From Desulfolithobacter dissulfuricans (lineage in GTDB: Bacteria > Desulfobacterota > Desulfobulbia > Desulfobulbales > Desulfobulbaceae): DNA of 64,000 nucleotides. The stretch is from assembly GCF_025998535.1 (NCBI RefSeq), contig NZ_AP024233.1, positions 2,690,001-2,754,000 on the forward strand. Direction: 5' to 3'. The position numbers were made by a program, and so were the translations under genes. This document shows positions 57,491 to 64,000 of the stretch, in pieces. How positions within the stretch are numbered: the first letter of the stretch is position 1; each line of letters starts with the position of its first letter. A model generated the notes under the pieces. It had not been told where the DNA came from. It saw only the letters and a program-made list of their open reading frames with translations, and made no database searches.

Positions 57491-58843
57491 GTGCGGATCA
57501 TGATTGTCGGTGCCGGCCTGGTAGGCCAGTACCTGTGCGAAAAGTTTTCCTCAGAAGGTCAGGAGGTTATCCTCATTGACCGGGACAAGGAAAAACTGCA
57601 GCGCCTGGAGCGGGAACTCAATATTCTCGTGGTGCATGGCTCCGGCGCCTCAGCCCGGGTCCTGGCGGAAGCCGGTATTTCCAAAACCGACCTGTTCATT
57701 GCGGTCACCGACAGCGACGAGGTCAACCTGGTGGCCTGTTTCATGTCCCGCCAGTACGATGTGACCACCCGGATTGCCCGGGTCAAGAGTGAAGACCTGC
57801 TCATGCCCGGCTCGGCTCTGAACGAAGACGCTCTGGGCATTGATCTGATCATCAGTCCGGACTGGGCCATGGCCGAGGAAATCATCAAGCTCATCCATGT
57901 TTCCGAGGCCTTTGACACCGCCGAGTTCGCCGAGGGTCAGGTCATGCTGCTCGGCTACACCGTGCACGAGGACCATCCCTTCATCGGGTTGTCCCTTTTC
58001 GAGCTCGGCCGCAAGCATGGCACCCAGCAGTATGTAATGACCGCCATCATCCGCGACGGCGAGACCATCATTCCCCGGGGCGAGGACGTGATCCAGGCCG
58101 GAGATAAGATCTATCTCATGGTTCTGCGGCGCGACATGGCCCGGGTGGAACAGCTGTTCCATTTTGCCAGCCGACTGCCCAGCCGAGTCTTTATCATCGG
58201 TGGCGGCGATATCGGCTACATGGTGGCCCGTCAGCTCGAGGAGCTGCATATCGATATCAAGATCGTCGAGGTTGACGAGGAACGATGCGAGTTTCTGTCC
58301 GAGAACCTGGCCCACTCCATTGTCCTCAACATGGACGGGCTCGAGGCCCACGATCTGCTGGAGGAAGGGATTGACCGGGCCGACCTGGTCATCGCGGTGA
58401 CCGATTCGGCCACCACCAATATCCTGGCCTCCCTGCTGACCAAGTACCATGGCACCAAACGGTGCATCACCAAGATAACCCGCCACGATTTCATCCCCAT
58501 GCTGGACAAGCTCGGCATCGACGTGGCCCTCAGCCCGCGCCAGGTTGCGGCGGACATGATCCTGCGCTATGTTCGCCGGGCGGATATCATCTCGGTGGCC
58601 ACTATCCTGGACACCGATGCCGAGGTCATGGAAGTAACAGTGCCGGACCGCAAGCGGTTCGACAACGTTCCACTCAAGGACCTGGGCTGCCCCCGCGGCT
58701 CCGTGGTCGGCGCCATTGTCCGGGACCGGGAGGTTTTCATCCCCTCGGGTGACAGTATCATCCGGCCCGGGGACAACCTGGTCATCTTTTTCACCAAGGA
58801 CGCGGCCAGGGACGTGGAGAAATTCTTCAATCCCGATGCCTGA
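57491..58843 (+). CDS. trkA: Trk system potassium uptake protein TrkA
   Basis: Cytoplasmic NAD-binding regulator of the TrkH channel. Two RCK units are seen: GAGLVGQYLCEKFSSEG at about 6-22 and GGGDIGYMVARQLEE near residue 237, each with a Rossmann N-part and a TrkA_C part. The GTG at 57491, with AAGGAG 9 nt before it, gives 450 aa, the family size; the ATG at 57416 is too long. It is followed by trkH. Confidence 0.94.
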   Translation: MRIMIVGAGLVGQYLCEKFSSEGQEVILIDRDKEKLQRLERELNILVVHGSGASARVLAEAGISKTDLFIAVTDSDEVNLVACFMSRQYDVTTRIARVKSEDLLMPGSALNEDALGIDLIISPDWAMAEEIIKLIHVSEAFDTAEFAEGQVMLLGYTVHEDHPFIGLSLFELGRKHGTQQYVMTAIIRDGETIIPRGEDVIQAGDKIYLMVLRRDMARVEQLFHFASRLPSRVFIIGGGDIGYMVARQLEELHIDIKIVEVDEERCEFLSENLAHSIVLNMDGLEAHDLLEEGIDRADLVIAVTDSATTNILASLLTKYHGTKRCITKITRHDFIPMLDKLGIDVALSPRQVAADMILRYVRRADIISVATILDTDAEVMEVTVPDRKRFDNVPLKDLGCPRGSVVGAIVRDREVFIPSGDSIIRPGDNLVIFFTKDAARDVEKFFNPDA

Positions 58844-58901
58844 AACATCCTTTTCCTCCCAGATCCTTTCCAGGCACAAGGACAACTGAGACGTACCTGT
58901 T

Positions 58902-60395
58902 ATGCGAATCGGTGGTGTACTCAATCTCCTGGGCAAGCTGCTCATCATCCTGTCGCTGATGCTGCTCACCCCGGTGCCTTTTTCCATCTATTACCAGGAT
59001 GGAATGATGGCCACCTTTCTGGCCTGTTCCGGCCTGGGACTGGTGGCCGGCACCATCCTGGTGGCCATCTTCCTGCCGGAAAAGGAGCTGGGCTACAAGG
59101 ACGGTTTTGCCATTGTCGCCTTCAGCTGGCTGGCCCTGGCCCTGCTCGGTGCCCTGCCCTATCATATTTCCGGCCACGTGGGCTCGTTTATCGACGCCTT
59201 CTTCGAGTCCATGTCCGGCTTCACCACCACCGGCTCGACCATCCTCAGCGACATCGAAATTCTCCCCAAGAGTCTTTTGTTCTGGCGCACCATGACCCAC
59301 TGGCTGGGCGGCATGGGTATTATCGTCCTGACCCTGGCCATCCTGCCCCTGCTGGGGATTGGCGGCATGCAGCTCTTCCAGGCCGAAGTACCCGGCCCCA
59401 CCAAGGACCGGCTGGCACCGCGCATCCAGGACACGGCCCGCATCCTCTGGTCGGTCTATCTGCTGATGACCGTCATGGAGACCGTACTTCTGATGCTGGG
59501 CGGAGTGGACTTTTTCAACGCCCTGACCCATTCGTTCGCCACCCTGGCCACCGGTGGTTTTTCCAACCACAACGCCTCCATCGCCCAGTACCAGTCGCTC
59601 TACATCCAGTCGGTGATTATCCTGTTCATGTTCCTGGCCGGGGCCAACTTTTCCCTCCATTTCCTCGTCCTGCGGGGCGATTTCAAAGCTTATTGGAAAA
59701 ACGAGGAGTTCCGCCTCTACCTGTCGATTATCCTGATCGCCACCCTGCTGATCTTTACGGTCAATCACTTCTCCGGCCTCTACGTCGAAGCCGGCCGCAA
59801 CCTGCGCGACGTCCTCTTTCAGGTGGTCTCGATCATGACCACCACCGGCTTTGGCACCGCTGATTTCGATACCTGGCCGCCCTTTTCCCGTATCATGCTG
59901 GTCACCCTGATGTTTGTCGGCGGCTGTGCCGGCTCCACCGGCGGGGGAATCAAGGTGGTCCGCTTTCTCCTCTTCTTCAAGTACGCCCGCTCCCAGCTGC
60001 ATAAGCTGGTCCATCCCCGCCAGGTGGAAACCATCAAGCTGGGCAACACCCGGGTGCCCCAGGACGTGATGATCGCTATTTTAAGCTTCTTTGCCATCTA
60101 CCTGGCCGTGTTTCTCATCGCCAGCCTGATCATCACCGCTCTCGGGGTGGACATCATCACCGGGCCAAGCGCGGTGATCGCCACCCTCAACAATATCGGT
60201 CCCGGGTTACACCTGGTGGGTCCGACCCAGAATTTCGGCCACCTGCCGGGCCTGGCCAAGCTGGTACTCATCTTCTGCATGCTGGCCGGCCGCCTGGAAC
60301 TCTACACCATCGCCATCCTGCTCACGCCCTGTTACTGGGAGATGACCCGGCGGCCGAAGCTGCGCTGGCAGAAACGAACCACCGAACACAAATAA
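58902..60395 (+). CDS. trkH: Trk system potassium uptake protein TrkH
   Basis: Potassium channel-like transporter with many membrane helices (497 aa). The four half-pore loops are visible: SGFTTTGST, ATGGFSNH, TTTGFGTADF and NNIGPG. The glycines of the filter are present. It pairs with TrkA. Confidence 0.95.
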   Translation: MRIGGVLNLLGKLLIILSLMLLTPVPFSIYYQDGMMATFLACSGLGLVAGTILVAIFLPEKELGYKDGFAIVAFSWLALALLGALPYHISGHVGSFIDAFFESMSGFTTTGSTILSDIEILPKSLLFWRTMTHWLGGMGIIVLTLAILPLLGIGGMQLFQAEVPGPTKDRLAPRIQDTARILWSVYLLMTVMETVLLMLGGVDFFNALTHSFATLATGGFSNHNASIAQYQSLYIQSVIILFMFLAGANFSLHFLVLRGDFKAYWKNEEFRLYLSIILIATLLIFTVNHFSGLYVEAGRNLRDVLFQVVSIMTTTGFGTADFDTWPPFSRIMLVTLMFVGGCAGSTGGGIKVVRFLLFFKYARSQLHKLVHPRQVETIKLGNTRVPQDVMIAILSFFAIYLAVFLIASLIITALGVDIITGPSAVIATLNNIGPGLHLVGPTQNFGHLPGLAKLVLIFCMLAGRLELYTIAILLTPCYWEMTRRPKLRWQKRTTEHK

Positions 60396-60443
60396 AAACA
60401 ACGAGCTGTCCATTCCCATATCCAGAGAGACAAGAAAATTTCC

Positions 60444-62339
60444 ATGCCATCCACTGACAACCAGTACGATATCTGTGTCATCGGCGCCGGTCATGCCGGA
60501 TGCGAGGCAGCCCTGGCCGCTGCCCGCATGGGCTGCCGGACCCTGGTCTGCATCATCAATGCCGACACCATCGGTGCCATGTCCTGCAATCCGGCCATCG
60601 GCGGCCTGGCCAAGGGACACCTGGTCAAGGAAATCGATGCCCTGGGCGGCGAGATGGCAAAAAACATCGATGCCACCGGTATCCAGTTTCGCCGCCTCAA
60701 TACCTCGAAAGGACCGGCGGTCCGTTCTTCCAGGGCCCAGGCCGACCGACTGCTCTACCGGCTGCGAATGAAAAACGTCCTGGAAAACCAGGCGAACCTG
60801 GAAATCCGCCAGACCGTCGTCGACGAGATCCTGCTCCGGGACAACGAGGTCACCGGGGTGCTGACCTCACTGGACGAGATCATCCCGGTCCGGGCGGTGG
60901 TGGTAGCCACGGGCACCTTTTTAAATGGTCTCATTCACATCGGCCTGAAAAACTTTCCGGCCGGCCGGATGGGAGATGTACCCTCCACCAGCCTGGCCCG
61001 CTGGTTTGCCCATGTCGGTTTCCGCATGGGGCGGATGAAAACCGGAACCGTTCCCAGGCTGGACGGCACCACCATCGACTACGCCAACCTGGAACCCCAG
61101 TACTCCGACGATCCGCCGGCCCTGTTCTCCTTTTCCAGCACCGGCAGCCCTCCCCTGCCCCAGCTGCCCTGTCACATCACCTACACCAACCACCGCACCC
61201 ATGAGATCATCCGGGCATCCATTGACCAGTCCCCCATGTACGCCGGCATCATCGAGGGTGTCGGGGCCCGTTACTGTCCGTCCATCGAGGACAAGGTCAT
61301 GCGCTTTCCGGACAAGGAACGCCACCAGATTTTCCTGGAACCGGAAGGGCTCGATACGGTGGAAGTGTACCCCAACGGCATCCCCACCAGCCTGCCGCTC
61401 CAGGCCCAGATCGACATGGTCCACTCCATCCCGGGGCTTGAGAAAGCCCGGATCATCCGGCCCGGTTATGCCATCGAATACGACTTTATCGATCCCCTGG
61501 AGCTTCGCCCCACCCTGGAAACCAAGCGGATCCGGGGGTTGTTTCTTGCCGGACAGATCAACGGCACCTCCGGGTACGAGGAAGCAGCGGCCCAGGGCCT
61601 GATGGCCTCCATCAACGCGGTCCAGTACGTGCGCGACGACAAGCCGGTGATTCTGGACCGGTCCCAGGCCTACACCGGAGTGCTCATCGATGACCTGATT
61701 ACGCTCGGCACCCGGGAACCCTACCGGCTGTTCACCTCCAGGGCGGAATACCGGCTCCTGCTGCGCGAAGATAACGCTGACCTGCGGCTGCGGGAAATCG
61801 GTTACCGGCTTGGCCTGGTGGATAGGGAGACCTGGGACAAGTTCCAGGAAAAGAAACGCTCCATCGAAGAAGCGGCGCGACTGCTGCGCAGCACCCGACT
61901 GACGCCTCTGCCCACGGTCAATGAGCTGCTCGGCCAGCTCGGCTCAGCCCCCACGACCCAGCCCCTGAGCCTGGCCGATCTTCTCCGCCGCCCCGAAATC
62001 CACCTGGGTCATATCCAGGCCCTGGCCCGAAGGGCGGGAATCGAGCTGCCCTTTGATCTGGCTGAGCTGCCCTTTCGCGATGAAATAGAAATTGAAACCA
62101 AGTATGAGGGCTACATTCGACGCCAGGAAGAGCAGGTGGAACGGTTCAAGAAACTGGAGCATATCCTCTTGCCGGAAGACATGCCCTACGAGACCCTGCC
62201 CGGTCTCTCCAACGAAGTGGTGGAAAAGCTATCCACTGTCCAGCCCCGTTCCCTGGGGCAGGCCTCGCGGATTTCCGGGGTTACGCCGGCGGCCATTTCG
62301 GTGCTCCAGGTCCATCTGAAAAAAATGGGGAGGCTGTAG
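60444..62339 (+). CDS. mnmG: tRNA uridine-5-carboxymethylaminomethyl synthesis protein MnmG
   Basis: FAD enzyme that with MnmE forms the cmnm5 group at U34. The FAD motif [17 protein letters not shown] is near residue 13, followed by [13 protein letters not shown] and the GidA C-terminal helices. 631 aa, full length. Weak ribosome-binding site before the ATG. Confidence 0.96.
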   Translation: MPSTDNQYDICVIGAGHAGCEAALAAARMGCRTLVCIINADTIGAMSCNPAIGGLAKGHLVKEIDALGGEMAKNIDATGIQFRRLNTSKGPAVRSSRAQADRLLYRLRMKNVLENQANLEIRQTVVDEILLRDNEVTGVLTSLDEIIPVRAVVVATGTFLNGLIHIGLKNFPAGRMGDVPSTSLARWFAHVGFRMGRMKTGTVPRLDGTTIDYANLEPQYSDDPPALFSFSSTGSPPLPQLPCHITYTNHRTHEIIRASIDQSPMYAGIIEGVGARYCPSIEDKVMRFPDKERHQIFLEPEGLDTVEVYPNGIPTSLPLQAQIDMVHSIPGLEKARIIRPGYAIEYDFIDPLELRPTLETKRIRGLFLAGQINGTSGYEEAAAQGLMASINAVQYVRDDKPVILDRSQAYTGVLIDDLITLGTREPYRLFTSRAEYRLLLREDNADLRLREIGYRLGLVDRETWDKFQEKKRSIEEAARLLRSTRLTPLPTVNELLGQLGSAPTTQPLSLADLLRRPEIHLGHIQALARRAGIELPFDLAELPFRDEIEIETKYEGYIRRQEEQVERFKKLEHILLPEDMPYETLPGLSNEVVEKLSTVQPRSLGQASRISGVTPAAISVLQVHLKKMGRL

Positions 62340-62345
62340 AGCGGT

Positions 62346-63161
62346 ATGCTGCCCTATCCAGATATCGATCCGGTGCTTATCCACCTGGGCCCGCTCCAGG
62401 TCCGCTGGTACGGCCTCATGTACGTGCTGGGCTTTATCGCCACCTATTTACTGGTGGGCTTTCAGACAAGAAAATTTCACTGGCGGGAACTGGAGCAACG
62501 GCTCGAGAACCTCAACCTGGTCCTCATCCTCGGCGTGATCCTGGGCGGCCGTCTGGGCTATGTGCTCTTCTACAACCCCTCCTACTACCTGAGCCATCCC
62601 CTCCAGATCCTCGCCACCTGGCAGGGGGGCATGTCGTTTCACGGCGGCTGCATCGGAGTGATTATCGCCGGGGCGATCTATTGTCATCGGCACCGGCTCG
62701 ACTTCTGGAAAACCGCGGATCTCTACGTGGTCACGGTCCCTGTCGGCCTCGGCCTCGGCCGGATCGGCAATTTTCTCAACGGCGAACTGTTTGGCCGGGT
62801 CACCGATGTGCCCTGGGCCATGGTATTCCCCGGCGGCGGCCCGGTGCCCAGGCATCCTTCCCAGCTCTACGAGGCCTTTCTGGAAGGAGTGGTCCTGTTT
62901 CTCGTTCTCTGGAGCCTGAAGAGCAGACCATGGCGGGAACAGTCCCCGTACTGGCCCCATGGATCCATGATGGCCCTTTTTCTCATCCTCTATGCGCTCG
63001 TGCGCATCTTTGTCGAACAATTCCGCGAACCGGACCCGCAGCTGGGAACCGTTGCCCTGGGGATGACCATGGGACAGCTCCTGAGTGTCTTCATGCTGAT
63101 CGGCGGTACCGTACTCTGGCTTGTGCGGATACAAACAAAAAAAGCGGCCCGGATATCCTGA
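62346..63161 (+). CDS. lgt: Prolipoprotein diacylglyceryl transferase
   Basis: Adds diacylglycerol to the lipobox cysteine of prolipoproteins. Seven helices over 271 aa with HGGCIGV and the signature GRIGNFLNGELFGRVTD (GxxxNFxNxE) near residue 140. Its last codons (ARIS, stop) form one arm of the terminator to hup. It follows mnmG by 6 nt. Confidence 0.95.
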   Translation: MLPYPDIDPVLIHLGPLQVRWYGLMYVLGFIATYLLVGFQTRKFHWRELEQRLENLNLVLILGVILGGRLGYVLFYNPSYYLSHPLQILATWQGGMSFHGGCIGVIIAGAIYCHRHRLDFWKTADLYVVTVPVGLGLGRIGNFLNGELFGRVTDVPWAMVFPGGGPVPRHPSQLYEAFLEGVVLFLVLWSLKSRPWREQSPYWPHGSMMALFLILYALVRIFVEQFREPDPQLGTVALGMTMGQLLSVFMLIGGTVLWLVRIQTKKAARIS

Positions 63162-63180
63162 GCAGATATCCGGGCCGCTT
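63135..63180 (-). terminator. Terminator of hup, overlapping the end of lgt
   Basis: AAGCGGCCCGGATATC (63142-63157) pairs with GATATCCGGGCCGCTT (63165-63180), a 16-bp perfect stem. On the minus strand the stem is followed by TTTTTTTG, so it stops hup. The lgt stop codon lies in the 7-nt loop. It may stop lgt transcripts as well. Confidence 0.9.
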
Positions 63181-63225
63181 CTTCTGGAGAAAACAGGTAT
63201 CTGTACTGATGCAGATACCGGAAGC

Positions 63226-63498
63226 TTACTGAATCTTCTGAACCAGCTCCTTACCGGGCCGGAACTTCACCGCCCGGCGGGGAGGTATACGTACCGCTTC
63301 GCCTGTTTTAGGATTGCGACCGATACGGGGCGCCCGGTCGACGATGGAAAAGCTGCCAAAGCCCACCAAGGTAACCCTCTCTCCCTCTTCCATGGCCCTT
63401 GACATGGAAGCCAGCATTCCGTTAAGTCCCCTCTCTGCCGCCACCTTGCTGATATTGGCTGCACTGGCTATTGACTCGATAAGATCACTCTTGTTCAT
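63226..63498 (-). CDS. hup: HU/IHF-type DNA-binding protein
   Basis: 90 aa histone-like protein. Conserved GFGSFSIVDRAPRIGRNPKTGE and PPRRAVKFRPGKEL in the DNA-binding arm. AGGAGGG precedes the ATG at 63498. Which of HU or IHF beta is not distinguishable from sequence alone. Confidence 0.92.
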   Translation of the reverse strand: MNKSDLIESIASAANISKVAAERGLNGMLASMSRAMEEGERVTLVGFGSFSIVDRAPRIGRNPKTGEAVRIPPRRAVKFRPGKELVQKIQ

Positions 63499-63688
63499 AA
63501 CTCGTCCCTCCTATCGTGGTTTTCTTGACAGGCAATGCCTGTATCCACTCTTGCCCAGTCCTTTTGTTGATTTAATTAAACAGCGACGGGCTAAAAAAAC
63601 AATTGTGGGAGTTACCCATTCTTCACTAGGTAAATATACCTATAAAGCACTGGAGCAGAAGAGATAGGGAGGAATGTGAAACAGAAAA

Positions 63689-64000
63689 TCAGTCGGGGAC
63701 GACTATGGAGTTACGGACCACGTAATTGACCAGATCGATAGTGTTTTTCATTTTGAACTTGCGCAGAAGGTTGGCCCGGTGATGGTCGATGGTCCGGGGG
63801 CTGAGACAGAGCAGCTCGGCCATCTTCTTGGAGGTATACCCCTTGACCACCAGGTGCAGCACCTGTTTTTCCCGGTCGGTCAGCGGCACCGGCTGGACAT
63901 CCCTTTTTTCCCGGAAGGCGGTGATCATCTCGTTGGTTACCTCCTGGGCAAGCTGGGGGGACATATAGATCCTGCCCTCCTGAACCGTGCGGATGGCGTT
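63689..64000 (-). CDS. LuxR-family response regulator, partial (N-terminal receiver outside the window)
   Basis: The C-terminal HTH_LuxR domain is present (LTDREKQVLHLVVKGYTSKKMAEL, RTIDHHRANLLRKF). The frame remains open to base 64000 with NAIRTVQEGRIYMS, the usual end of a NarL-type receiver domain. So the start lies to the right. Regulated genes unknown. Confidence 0.9.
   Translation of the reverse strand, partial: NAIRTVQEGRIYMSPQLAQEVTNEMITAFREKRDVQPVPLTDREKQVLHLVVKGYTSKKMAELLCLSPRTIDHHRANLLRKFKMKNTIDLVNYVVRNSIVVPD

Overview
The window looks like chromosomal DNA of a sulfate-reducing Desulfobacterota bacterium, most likely of the Desulfobulbales. The basis is a stand-alone dsrC with both C-terminal cysteines, a siroheme/haem precursor block, and the general make-up of the proteins. 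This is inference: there is no rRNA or other marker here, and no tRNA or CRISPR array was seen. Coding density is high, codons are GC-rich, and most genes sit in short co-directional runs.

Layout. 1-1.9 kb (-): the 5' part of a group II intron with its reverse transcriptase, running off the left edge and facing three hairpins. 2.2-4.9 kb: an SDR-type epimerase, a radical SAM protein and a small unknown protein. 5.0-11.7 kb (+): a branched inverted repeat, a WYL regulator, a GlmU-like nucleotidyltransferase without its acetyltransferase half, thiF, thiS, thiG and thiH (thiamine thiazole synthesis), and an AICAR formyltransferase without the cyclohydrolase half of PurH. 11.9-12.5 kb (+): nitroreductase. 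12.5-17.5 kb (-): a likely operon of a methyltransferase, siroheme synthase (SirC), cytochrome c/haem assembly protein CcsB/HemX, HemA, an unknown protein and a Gfo/Idh oxidoreductase. 17.7-20.0 kb (-): UppP, a small secreted protein, a TlpA-like thioredoxin and a lone flagellar rod-type protein. 20.3-23.0 kb (+): SurA-like chaperone, RodZ-like protein, RecO. 23.0-27.3 kb (-): a giant SNF2 helicase. 27.4-28.5 kb: a tandem repeat, a palindromic operator and a serine-recombinase-like protein lacking its catalytic residues. 28.6-34.3 kb: PpiD-like foldase, dsrC, ATP-grasp, Zn-ribbon, acylphosphatase, LigA and tautomerase. 34.5-42 kb (+): GalE, a small unknown protein, and a complete branched-chain-amino-acid-type ABC transporter with two tandem binding proteins. 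42.3-44.4 kb (+): PerR-like regulator and catalase. 44.4-46.7 kb (-): biotin ligase, a biotin-carrier-like protein and a His-rich membrane-anchored protein. 47-51 kb (+): cmoA, cmoB, a SLOG-like protein, an M23 peptidase and a bactofilin. 51.3-56.2 kb (-): the conserved rpmH-rnpA-yidD-yidC-jag-mnmE block. 56.5-63.2 kb (+): methyltransferase, trkA, trkH, mnmG, lgt. 63.2-64 kb (-): HU protein and a LuxR-type response regulator cut by the right edge.

The strongest global observation concerns the sequence itself. Six single-base losses, each in a G/C run, break five otherwise well-conserved genes (sirC twice, a methyltransferase, uppP, the SNF2 helicase and ligA), all between 16.4 and 32.2 kb. 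One uniform error type hitting housekeeping genes points to homopolymer errors in the assembly rather than to pseudogenes. I annotate these genes at full length and give the break positions.

No clearly new multi-gene system could be demonstrated. The best candidates for new biology are the catalytically dead recombinase behind a perfect palindrome, the divergent biotin carrier/ligase pair, and the 5.0-5.2 kb branched palindrome in front of the WYL regulator.
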